Positions 33,144-42,542 of a stretch of DNA of 64,000 nt are shown here, piece after piece (positions within the stretch are counted from its first letter, which is position 1; every line of letters starts with the position of its first letter). A program made the position numbers and the translations under genes. Below the pieces are notes generated by a model, which did no database searches, was not told the origin of the DNA, and saw only the letters and a program-made list of their open reading frames with translations. The stretch covers positions 11,984 to 75,983 of the forward strand of contig JAHAGQ010000009.1 in assembly GCA_018373675.1 (NCBI GenBank). The letters are read 5' to 3'. The stretch is from Collinsella sp. GTDB taxonomy: Bacteria; Actinomycetota; Coriobacteriia; Coriobacteriales; Coriobacteriaceae.

Positions 33144-35509
33144 TAGCGCTCGCCTCCTTCCATGACGGCTGCAATTTCTTCTTGGGTAAGCCCCAGCTCC
33201 TCGGCGGAAAGCTGCGACTGTGCGATCTCCAGGTACGCCGGGCAGCTGCGCAGCAGCTCCTTGTGCGTGCCGGTGCCCACTACGTGGCCGTCGTCGAGCA
33301 CGATGATCTGGTCGGCGTGCATGATGGTCGCGATGCGCTGGGCCACGACCACGAGTGCGGCGTCGGTAACGTTTTTGGCCAGCTCCTCGCGCAGGCGCGC
33401 GTCAGTCTTGTAGTCGAGGGCGCTAAACGAGTCATCGAACACCACAACCTCGGGCTTTTTTGCCAAGGCGCGGGCGATGGCCAAGCGCTGGCGCTGACCG
33501 CCCGAGACATTGGAGCCTCCCTGGCTGATGGGGGAGTCGTAGCCGCCCTCGCGCTCGGCGATAAAGTCCTCGGCCTGGGCGACGCGTGCCGCTTGGCGCA
33601 TATCCTCGTCGCTCACCATGTCGCCAGCAAACTTGAGGTTGCTCTCGACGGTGCCCGAGAACAGGCGACCCTGCTGCGGGATGTAACCAATGCGGCGGCG
33701 CAGCTCGGAAAGGGTCATGTCGCGCACGTCGATGCCGTCGAGCGAAATGCTGCCGCCCGTGACGTCGTACAGGCGCGGGATGAGCTGCACAAGCGTGGAC
33801 TTGCCCGAGCCCGTGGAGCCAATGATGCCGAGCATCTGACCGGCGTGCGTGGTGAAGTTTACGCCGCTGATGACGTCGGCGCGGGCATCGGGATACTGGA
33901 AGCTCACGTCGCGGAAGGTGAGCTCACCGCGCGGCGCGCTGGCCGTGGGCAGTTTGGGCGAGGCGGGGTCGTTGATGCTGGTGGGGCAGGTGATGACCTC
34001 TTCCACGCGCTCGGCTGCGACCTCGGCACGGGGCAGGATGACCGAAACCATGGTGAGGATCATAAACGCCATAACGATCTGCATGGTGTAGGAGATAAAC
34101 GCCATCATGTTGCCAACCTGCATCACGCCGTCGGACACGCCCTGCGCGCCAAACCAGACGATAAGCACGGTGATGCAGTTCATGACGAGCATCATGAGCG
34201 GCATCATAAAGCTCATGGCGCGGTTGGTGTAGAGCTGCGTGGTCATCAGGTCGAGCGAAGCCTTGTCAAAACGCTCGAGCTCATGCTCCTCACGGTTGAA
34301 CGAGCGGATGGGCATAAGGCCGTCGAGCAGCTCGCGGGCGGTAAGGTTCACGCGGTCCACAAAGCTCTGCATCTTTTTGAACTTGGGCATGGTGAGGCCC
34401 ATGAGCACGCCGACAACGGCCGAAACCGCGATGATGGCCACGGCGATGGTCCACTCCAGGCCGGTGTGGTTGGCCAGGACGCGCATGACGGCGACGATGC
34501 CCATGACGGGGGCCATCAGGCACATGCGGATAAACAGGGTTGCGGCCATCTGGATCTGCTGAATGTCGTTGGTGCAGCGGGTGATGAGCGAGGCCTGGCT
34601 AAACTTGCCCACCTCGGCCGGCGAGAAGTGCATAACCTTGTTGAAGGTCTCGCGGCGCAGGTCGCGGGCGATGGAGCAGGCGGTGCGCGAAGCCACGGCA
34701 CCGGTCAGGATGGTGGCGACGAGCGACACCAGGCACAGACCAAACATCGTGGTCGCCATGCGGCCCAGGTAGGCGTTCTGCACGTCGGCGGGGTCGATGC
34801 CCTGCGCCTTGTACTCGTCTTGCACATAGCTCACGGCGCGTTGGGTCACGATGGAGCCCGACATGGAGCCCATTTTGTCTGCCATATCGTTGGCGCCCTC
34901 GACGAGCTTGCCCTGGTCGATTAGGCCGCCTTCAACGCCTAGACGCAGGCTCTTCATGGTGATCTTGCCACCGTCGGCATCAATCTGTTTTTGCATGTTC
35001 TGCGCCGCAGCGGCCTTCTGCTGCATCTCGGCGAGTTGCTCGGGCGTCATCGCCGCCATCTGCTCGGGCGTGGGCATGGCCTGGGCGCCGCTGTTGTCTT
35101 TTTCACCGGACGTGCCCATCATGTCGCCCATGGAGTTGGCGTCAATGCCCTGGTTGAACGAAAGGACGACAGTCTCGGGGAGGCTCATGATGTCGGCAAT
35201 CTTGCCGCCGTCGGCGCGCTTCTCCTCGGTGCCCTTGTACGTTCGAATGCCGTTATTGTCCGCCTTGCCAAACACGGCCTCCACAGCTTTGGCGTCCTTG
35301 GTGCTCATAAAGAGTTCGAGGTCGTCGAGCGATTCGGCGCGGATGGTGTCGGGCACGGGCGACGCGATGCCGCCTTGCTGTACACCCACGTCGACGATGT
35401 CGCTCATATAGGTAGGCAGCGCCAGATCGGCGTTGCAGCTGATTACGATAAGTACGATAGCCGCGAACAGTGCCAGGATATGTTTTTTAAAGAGCTTGAG
35501 AATCCTCAC
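33143..35509 (-). CDS. ABC exporter, heterodimer subunit 1, with large extracytoplasmic insertion
   Basis: This 788-residue half-transporter is longer than usual because of about 180 extra residues (about 50-235) between membrane helices 1 and 2. The insertion is Met/Gln/Ala-rich (AMPTPEQMAAMTPEQLAEMQ) with a likely coiled segment, and would lie outside the membrane. The remaining helices run to about residue 510. The nucleotide-binding domain has Walker A GSTGSGKSTLVQL, signature NVSGGQRQRLAIARAL and Walker B VVVFDDSFSALD, with Asp in place of the catalytic Glu. A degenerate site paired with a canonical partner is normal in such heterodimers. It starts at GTG 35509 after GGAGAGATGCCAA and overlaps the MarR gene by four bases. 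Confidence 0.9.
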   Translation of the reverse strand: MRILKLFKKHILALFAAIVLIVISCNADLALPTYMSDIVDVGVQQGGIASPVPDTIRAESLDDLELFMSTKDAKAVEAVFGKADNNGIRTYKGTEEKRADGGKIADIMSLPETVVLSFNQGIDANSMGDMMGTSGEKDNSGAQAMPTPEQMAAMTPEQLAEMQQKAAAAQNMQKQIDADGGKITMKSLRLGVEGGLIDQGKLVEGANDMADKMGSMSGSIVTQRAVSYVQDEYKAQGIDPADVQNAYLGRMATTMFGLCLVSLVATILTGAVASRTACSIARDLRRETFNKVMHFSPAEVGKFSQASLITRCTNDIQQIQMAATLFIRMCLMAPVMGIVAVMRVLANHTGLEWTIAVAIIAVSAVVGVLMGLTMPKFKKMQSFVDRVNLTARELLDGLMPIRSFNREEHELERFDKASLDLMTTQLYTNRAMSFMMPLMMLVMNCITVLIVWFGAQGVSDGVMQVGNMMAFISYTMQIVMAFMILTMVSVILPRAEVAAERVEEVITCPTSINDPASPKLPTASAPRGELTFRDVSFQYPDARADVISGVNFTTHAGQMLGIIGSTGSGKSTLVQLIPRLYDVTGGSISLDGIDVRDMTLSELRRRIGYIPQQGRLFSGTVESNLKFAGDMVSDEDMRQAARVAQAEDFIAEREGGYDSPISQGGSNVSGGQRQRLAIARALAKKPEVVVFDDSFSALDYKTDARLREELAKNVTDAALVVVAQRIATIMHADQIIVLDDGHVVGTGTHKELLRSCPAYLEIAQSQLSAEELGLTQEEIAAVMEGGER

Positions 35510-35955
35510 TTGGCATCTCTCCTTTCTTGATTGCGGTCGATAATTTCGTTGGCACGTCTAAGAAGGCGCACCATCTCTTGGGTATCTGTTTCGCCAAGCT
35601 CCTCGAGGAAGGCCGCGGTGCGGTCCTCGAATTCCCGACGTTTGATTTCGATAACCTGGAATCCTTTGTCGGTCACCGTGACGTGTACGCGACGACGGTC
35701 GGTCTTTGAGTGCTCGCGCTCGACCCAACCCTTGGCCTCGAGGGCGCGCAGGATATTGGCGATACGGGCGCTCGAGACCCAGGCACGATCGGCGAGTTCG
35801 CTCGGCGTGAGCGAGCCGCCGGCGCGCATGAGGGCGCGCATGACGGCCATCTCGCCACCCAGAGCCTGGTCGGCAAAGCGCGAAACGCGCTGGTGCATGC
35901 TGCCAAACTCGGTAAAGAGCTGACGCCCAAGCTCATGGAAATCGGTATCTTCCAC
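35506..35955 (-). CDS. MarR-family transcriptional regulator
   Basis: This 149-residue winged-helix repressor probably controls its own operon with the two ABC exporter genes. The DNA-binding region is about residues 45-100 (LTPSELADRAWVSSARIANILRALE, then the wing KTDRRRVHVTVTDKG). It starts at GTG 35955. A longer product is unlikely because the operator-like inverted repeat overlaps this start. Ligands of the family are usually small aromatic or toxic compounds; none can be named here. Confidence 0.9.
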   Translation of the reverse strand: MEDTDFHELGRQLFTEFGSMHQRVSRFADQALGGEMAVMRALMRAGGSLTPSELADRAWVSSARIANILRALEAKGWVEREHSKTDRRRVHVTVTDKGFQVIEIKRREFEDRTAAFLEELGETDTQEMVRLLRRANEIIDRNQERRDAK

Positions 35956-35995
35956 CGAAAACCCCTAACACTAGAAACTATTTTCGGTGGAAGAT
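35947..35995. promoter_or_regulatory. MarR operator: perfect 15-bp inverted repeat over the start codon
   Basis: ATCTTCCACCGAAAA (35947-35961) and TTTTCGGTGGAAGAT (35981-35995) are exact complements. The first arm covers the MarR start codon and the second lies in the leader, so a bound dimer pair could block both initiation and transcription. Confidence 0.7.
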
Positions 35996-36139
35996 GATAC
36001 CCTCATACGCGGGCCTCATACAGTGGCAATATAAAGAGCGCATAAAGACTTAAAATCATTCAATTGCTGAAGCGTTTTAAAGAACTATCATGCACGCGGT
36101 TAGGCGAGGGGTTGTCACCACCATGACGACTGGGACTCA

Positions 36140-36145
36140 TATAAT
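36140..36145 (+). promoter_or_regulatory. -10 box before short-chain dehydrogenase gene
   Basis: A consensus TATAAT lies 61 bases before the ATG at 36207. A TTGTCA box upstream is spaced too far (22 bases) to be a standard -35. Confidence 0.4.
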
Positions 36146-36206
36146 CGCCATGTGCGATGCTCCAACTTCCCGCGAGGAGACACCTTATATAAAGGGGGAT
36201 GGAGTC

Positions 36207-36956
36207 ATGGCATTTGACTTCACGGGCAAGACCGCGATTGTCACGGGCGGCACTCAGGGCATTGGCCTCGAGATCGCCAAGGGCATCGTCGCGGGCGGCG
36301 GACATGTCGCGCTCATCGCAAGGAACGCTGCTAAGGGCGAGGCCGCGGTGGCCGAGCTTGGCGAGGGCAACAAGTTCTATCAGCTCGATGTCGCTGATGC
36401 ACCCAAGGCGCGCGAGACTGTCGAGCAGATTTTTACGGACCTGCCTCAAACCAATATCCTGATTAACTGTGCTGGCGTCATCAGCACCAAGAAGTTCGAC
36501 GAGATCGATGACACCGAGTGGCGTCGCACCATCGACATCAACCTCAACGGTACCTTTACCATGATGAATGCCGTGTACCCGCACTTTAAGGCGGCCCATG
36601 CCGGCACTATTGTCAACGTGAGTTCCGTTGCGGGCAAGATCGGTGGCGGCCTGCTCGGCACCGCGGCTTACGCGAGCTCCAAGGCCGGTGTTAACGGTCT
36701 AACCAAGGCAGTCGCCAAGGAAGGCGGCAAGTTTGGCGTTCGCTGCAACGCTGTATGCCCGTCGCTCACGTTGACCGATATGACCTCGATTCTCTCTGAC
36801 GAGAACTCTCAGCGTATCATCAACGGTATTCCTCTGGGCCGCGCCGCCCAGGCCAGCGAGCCTGCGCAGATGGTACTGTTCTTCGCTTCCGACCTCGCCA
36901 GCTTCGTGAACGGCGAGATCGGTGACTGCGACGGCGGCATCGTCCTGGACGGGTAA
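36207..36956 (+). CDS. Short-chain dehydrogenase/reductase (KduD- or FabG-like)
   Basis: This 249-residue NAD(P)-dependent oxidoreductase has the classical SDR pattern. The cofactor loop is TGGTQGIG (about 13-20), with NCAGV, the catalytic Ser in NVSSVAG, the Tyr-Lys pair in YASSK, and a C-terminal DGGIVLDG. The start ATG 36207 follows GGGGGATGGAGTC. The next gene is a 2-keto-3-deoxygluconate permease, so a role in uronate or deoxy-sugar metabolism (2-deoxy-D-gluconate 3-dehydrogenase, KduD) is plausible. 3-Oxoacyl-ACP reductase cannot be excluded by sequence. Confidence 0.8.
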   Translation: MAFDFTGKTAIVTGGTQGIGLEIAKGIVAGGGHVALIARNAAKGEAAVAELGEGNKFYQLDVADAPKARETVEQIFTDLPQTNILINCAGVISTKKFDEIDDTEWRRTIDINLNGTFTMMNAVYPHFKAAHAGTIVNVSSVAGKIGGGLLGTAAYASSKAGVNGLTKAVAKEGGKFGVRCNAVCPSLTLTDMTSILSDENSQRIINGIPLGRAAQASEPAQMVLFFASDLASFVNGEIGDCDGGIVLDG

Positions 36957-37064
36957 TACCCCGCGGTGATCGTTTGGCGGCGACCCTGGCGACTCGGGGT
37001 TGTCGCCTTCTTTCTGACATAGGCGCGTGCGGCTACGATTCGCATGCATCCAAAGGAGATATAT

Positions 37065-38081
37065 ATGAGTGAATCGACTGCGGTGGAGGCGCCGGCGGCA
37101 AAGGAGCCGTTCTTTAAGATGTCCTCCATCCCGGGCGCCAATATCTTGGTGCCGCTTCTGTTGGGCTGCCTGCTCAACACGCTATTCCCCGACCTGTTCA
37201 AAACGCTCGGTAGCTTTACGCTTGGCATGACCCAGCAGGGTGCAGGCCCGCTCGTGGGCGCTTTTTTGCTCATCGTCGGTACGACGATTTCGTTTAAGAG
37301 TGCTCCTGCCGCCGCTGCCCGCGGCGCCATCATCATCGCCGTCAAGCAGATCGTGGTCGTTGCCGTGTCGCTGCTCATCCTTTATGTGTTCAACGACAAC
37401 CTGTTTGGCATCTCTGCCATGGTGATGCTGGCGGCTTGCACCGGCGCCAACAACGCTATGTACGCTGGTCTGATGGGCACCATGGGCAACGAGGCCGAGC
37501 GTGGCGCTGTCGCAATCACCACGCTCGTTGTCGGCCCTCCGGTCACGATGATCGTGCTCGGCGCTGCCGGCCAAGCTCCGATTGGCTGGTCGCTTGTGGG
37601 TGCCATCCTGCCGATCGTCGTCGGCATTATTCTGGGTAACCTCTTCCCGAGCTTTAAGAAGATGATGGCACCGGCACTTTCCGCCGTCATCGTGCTCGTC
37701 TTCTTTGCCATGGGCTCGACCATGACCTTTGGCCAGCTCATTAATGGCGGTCTCCCCGGTATTCTGCTCGGCGTGATCTGCTCGGTGGTCTTTGCAATTC
37801 CCGTTATCGCGGTCGATAAGCTCACGGGCGGCACGGGTGTCGCAGGTGCGGCCATTTCGAGCTGCGCCGGAGCCAATGTGGCCACGCCTGCTGCCATGGC
37901 AAGCGTCAACGAGGCCATGTACGGCGGTGCGGTGCTCGCGACGGCTACGGCACAGGTTGCTGCCTGTGCAATCGTGACGGCTATTTTGACCCCGCTGGTC
38001 ACCAGCTGGTGCTACAAGCATTTTGAGGGCCAGCAGAGCAACGGCAAGGCAACGACCGACAAGGCCTCCGCAGCCGCCTAA
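37065..38081 (+). CDS. 2-keto-3-deoxygluconate permease (KdgT family)
   Basis: This 338-residue integral membrane protein has about ten hydrophobic segments. The KdgT family proton symporter takes up 2-keto-3-deoxygluconate from pectin breakdown. Visible landmarks include GTTISFK, AACTGANNAMYAGLMG and GGTGVAGAAISSCAGANVAT, the paired Gly/Ala-rich re-entrant-like regions of the family. A hydrophilic C-terminal tail (GKATTDKASAAA) ends the protein. The start at ATG 37065 follows AAAGGAGATATAT. It is probably co-transcribed with the dehydrogenase 108 bp upstream. No KDG kinase or aldolase is in the window. Confidence 0.8.
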   Translation: MSESTAVEAPAAKEPFFKMSSIPGANILVPLLLGCLLNTLFPDLFKTLGSFTLGMTQQGAGPLVGAFLLIVGTTISFKSAPAAAARGAIIIAVKQIVVVAVSLLILYVFNDNLFGISAMVMLAACTGANNAMYAGLMGTMGNEAERGAVAITTLVVGPPVTMIVLGAAGQAPIGWSLVGAILPIVVGIILGNLFPSFKKMMAPALSAVIVLVFFAMGSTMTFGQLINGGLPGILLGVICSVVFAIPVIAVDKLTGGTGVAGAAISSCAGANVATPAAMASVNEAMYGGAVLATATAQVAACAIVTAILTPLVTSWCYKHFEGQQSNGKATTDKASAAA

Positions 38082-38120
38082 TGCTAAACGGTAATCAAAG
38101 CTAAAAACTAGCTACGCCAC

Positions 38121-38152
38121 AGGGCGGCCACGGGGGATCCCGTGGCCGCCCT
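38121..38152 (+). terminator. Hairpin terminator after KdgT-like gene
   Basis: The stem AGGGCGGCCACGGG / CCCGTGGCCGCCCT is perfect, followed by GCAGTTTCTG. Confidence 0.7.
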
Positions 38153-38252
38153 GCAGTTTCTGTAGGGTCTTTGGGACACTTTACCATGCTAAAGCTGGCA
38201 TAACAGCTAGAGCGAACGTCGTACAAAGGCAAGGAAAAAACTAAACAAATCG

Positions 38253-38270
38253 GTGAACGGTAGTTGTTCA
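38253..38270. promoter_or_regulatory. GTGAACGGT-TTGTTC box upstream of pflB
   Basis: GTGAACGGTAGTTGTTCA is nearly the same as GTGAACGGTATTTGTTCA before lacA (7626). It lies 295 bases before pflB in a 466-bp leader that otherwise holds AT-rich promoter-like sequence (TTATGATATAAAA) and no gene. Confidence 0.5.
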
Positions 38271-38547
38271 CGCTCGCATTTCCTGCGGGTTTGTAAAAAA
38301 CGCCCTTATGATATAAAAAAAGAAACATATAACAGCCCAGATGGAGAGGGTCGCTATGTTATCCTTCTCAAACGGGTGAAATCTTGGGTTTTGGGTTGCA
38401 GTTCCAAGGTGGACAAACGTTTTTCCCTGCACCAACGTGTGGTGAAGAACGGAAGAAGCCGGTAGTGCAAGCCGAAAATTCAAGAATTCAATAAGCAGCG
38501 GTGTGAGAGAGCGCCGCATTACACGTAACTAGGAGCGTGGTTACACA

Positions 38548-40599
<2,052 letters not shown>

Positions 40600-40601
40600 C
40601 T

Positions 40602-40661
40602 ATTGTTAGTGCTATACTAACAATAACGATTACTGATTAGTGCGCCGGTTTCGGCCGGCGC
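40602..40661 (+). promoter_or_regulatory. Two hairpins between pflB and its glycyl-radical gene
   Basis: ATTGTTAGT/ACTAACAAT (40602-40624) and GCGCCGG/CCGGCGC (40642-40661) lie in the 85-bp gap. Neither is a clear terminator. They could set the relative amounts of the two mRNA parts. Confidence 0.6.
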
Positions 40662-40684
40662 CTATTAATCGAAGGAGACACATT

Positions 40685-40936
40685 ATGAAGGTTTCTGAAG
40701 TTTCTGAGACTCAGGCCGATAACCTGGTCCACATGCTCGACGCTTACGCCGAGAAGGGTGGCCACCACCTGAACATCAACGTCTTCAACCGTGAGACGCT
40801 GCTTGACGCTCAGGCTCACCCCGAGAAGTACCCGCAGCTGACCATCCGCGTTTCCGGCTATGCCGTGAACTTCCACACGCTCACCAAGGAGCAGCAGGAC
40901 GAGGTCATTGCGCGTACCTTCCACGACAAGTTCTAA
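40685..40936 (+). CDS. grcA: Separate glycyl-radical domain of pyruvate formate-lyase (GrcA/YfiD-like)
   Basis: This 83-residue protein matches the C-terminus of PflB almost throughout: [35 protein letters not shown] with radical-bearing G58, and [14 protein letters not shown]. In E. coli, YfiD is a spare part for damaged PFL, but there PflB has its own glycine. Here the upstream catalytic protein has none, so this protein must complete the enzyme. The start at ATG 40685 follows GAAGGAGACACATT. Being a separate gene, it could be exchanged after oxygen cleavage of the radical site. Confidence 0.9.
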   Translation: MKVSEVSETQADNLVHMLDAYAEKGGHHLNINVFNRETLLDAQAHPEKYPQLTIRVSGYAVNFHTLTKEQQDEVIARTFHDKF

Positions 40937-40954
40937 AGGGACTCAACTCCCACC

Positions 40955-41058
40955 GGAGACCCGGTAAGGCCTACGCACTTTGCCTCTCAAACGTCCTCGC
41001 CGCTTCGCGGCTGCGGAATGTTTGCGAGACAAAGTGCTCGCGGCCTTGCCGGGTCTCC
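40955..41058 (+). repeat. Structured hairpin element B (CGTCCTC/TGCGGAATG family)
   Basis: The outer stem (40955-40991 with 41021-41058) is imperfect. Inside are CGTCCTC, a short inner hairpin GCCGC-TTC-GCGGC without the long inner stem, and TGCGGAATG. It lies 19 bases after grcA. Confidence 0.8.
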
Positions 41059-41246
41059 TGCGTTGTCGTCCTTTAGGGAACCACGCTAAATTAAATTGGT
41101 GTCCTCGGACATGCAAAGAGGCTCGCTGCGCACTTCGTGCGGCGAGCCTCTTTGCGTCCTGCGGAATGTTTTGGGAGGTAGCCCAAACAGCCCCGGTGGG
41201 GGTCCTGTGTAGTCACCCTTTAGGCGGAACTCTCCTAATTATTTGG
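41053..41246 (+). repeat. Structured hairpin element C with flanking direct repeats
   Basis: The core (41100-41169) has TGTCCTC, stem GGAC/GTCC, bulge ATG, a 13-bp inner stem with a GCGCAC-TTC-GTGCG tip, bulge C and TGCGGAATG. No clear outer stem is seen. Imperfect direct repeats of about 45 bases (41053-41099 and 41202-41246, both with CCTTTAG and ending ATTTGG or AATTGG) flank it, so B and C look like a diverged tandem duplication. Confidence 0.7.
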
Positions 41247-41314
41247 ATGAGTCGTTTACTTACTTGTACTGTTACCGTCATCCCGCTGTTGTTGGGGTAT
41301 GCTTTGTTCGTATG

Positions 41315-41330
41315 TAAACGTATGACATGT
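41315..41330. promoter_or_regulatory. Operator-like site before LacI gene
   Basis: TAAACGTATGACATGT resembles the AAAACGKTTGACATAT repeats at 42464-42497, which suggests autoregulation. Confidence 0.4.
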
Positions 41331-41347
41331 TGATGGGGGAGGGTGCT

Positions 41348-42358
41348 ATGGCTCGCGAGAGTGCTCGTTCTAAGGATACGGCTAAGCCTGGCATCAAGGA
41401 AGTTGCGGCGGTGGCGGGGGTTTCGCCTACTACGGTATCTCGTGTGCTTAATAATCGTGGCTATATTAGCCAAGAGACCCGCGATAAGGTCCATGCCGCG
41501 ATGAAGCGCATCAACTATACGCCCAACGATATCGCTCGTGCCATGCTCAACGGTCGCCTGAATCTTATCGGTATGATCGTCCCCTATGTCAGCAGTCCGT
41601 TTCATGCCCAAGTGGTTCAAGTCATTGAGCATACCCTGGCCGAAAACGGTTTTAAGATGCTGCTGTGCAATAGCGCCAATCGACCCGAGCTTGAGCGCTC
41701 TTATATCGACATGCTTCGACGCAATATGGTTGATGGCGTCATCGTCAACTCGCTTAATATCGGTGCCGAGGCGTATGCCGAGATGGGCTTGAGTCTGGTT
41801 GGTATCGACTGCGACCTTGGCGAAGCCTCTGTTCAGATTGCGAGCGACAGCTATAGCATCGGCGAACTTGCCACGCGTCGCCTGATCGATGACGGATGTT
41901 CACGCATCCTGTGCCTGCGCAGCAATAGCCGCATGCGCATGCCTGCCAATAAGCGTACCGATGCCTACCTCGATGTTGTTGAGCAGGCCGGTTTGCCCGC
42001 GCTTGTCCGTGAGGTCGAGTTCGTTAAGCCCGACGACGAAAAGAGTGCGGTCGTTGCGAAGATCCTCGATGAGAACCCCGATATTGACGGCATCTTTGCG
42101 GGAGACGACACGATGGCGGCTATCTGTCTTAACGTGATGAAGCAGCGCGGCTTGAGCGCTCCGGGCGATATTAAGGTCGTGGGCGCGGATGGTGCCCGCC
42201 GCACTATGACGTTTATGCCTGACTTAACAACCGTACGCCAAGATATCGATCGCATCGGAGAGCTCGCGGCGCAATCCATCATTGCTCTTATTAACGGCGA
42301 AAAGCCCGAATCGAATATCAAGCTCCCCGTTGAACTCATTGAGGGTAAAACCGCGTAG
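41348..42358 (+). CDS. LacI-family transcriptional regulator (sucrose/fructan utilisation)
   Basis: This 336-residue LacI protein has its HTH at residues about 16-35 (KEVAAVAGVSPTTVSRVLNN) and hinge YTPNDIARAMLNGR. The effector domain includes GDDTMAAICLNVM and DLTTVRQDIDRIGELAAQ. It belongs to a different LacI subfamily from the three lactose/galactose-side regulators. The ATG at 41348 follows GGGGGAGGGTGCT; ATG 41327 would add seven residues. It precedes the GH32-PTS-GH32 genes and a set of repeated operator-like sites, so it likely controls them. Confidence 0.9.
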   Translation: MARESARSKDTAKPGIKEVAAVAGVSPTTVSRVLNNRGYISQETRDKVHAAMKRINYTPNDIARAMLNGRLNLIGMIVPYVSSPFHAQVVQVIEHTLAENGFKMLLCNSANRPELERSYIDMLRRNMVDGVIVNSLNIGAEAYAEMGLSLVGIDCDLGEASVQIASDSYSIGELATRRLIDDGCSRILCLRSNSRMRMPANKRTDAYLDVVEQAGLPALVREVEFVKPDDEKSAVVAKILDENPDIDGIFAGDDTMAAICLNVMKQRGLSAPGDIKVVGADGARRTMTFMPDLTTVRQDIDRIGELAAQSIIALINGEKPESNIKLPVELIEGKTA

Positions 42359-42410
42359 TTCATCCCGTGCCAAAAGAATTCCTCAAACACCTCTGATGAC
42401 CGTTCGCCGG

Positions 42411-42497
42411 CATATGTCAACCGTTTGCCGACGACTGGAACTGCGAAAAGACGTATTGGTGTGAAAACGTTTGACATATGAAAACGGTTGACATATC
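42411..42497. promoter_or_regulatory. Three operator-like sites before the GH32-PTS operon
   Basis: AAAACGTTTGACATATG (42464-42480) and AAAACGGTTGACATATC (42481-42497) are direct, head-to-tail repeats. The inverted copy CATATGTCAACCGTTTG is at 42411-42427. Each contains TTGACA, so repressor binding would cover -35 boxes. Confidence 0.7.
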
Positions 42498-42542
42498 TTG
42501 CAGTTGTACCGAGTTAGTATCTCGTGAGAAAGGAAGTCTCGG

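Noticed and set aside
41100..41246. CRISPR array or tRNA in the repeat-rich gaps
   Set aside because: Repeats are few, imperfect and hairpin-forming without regular spacers. No cloverleaf with a T-loop TTCRANNC was found in the window.
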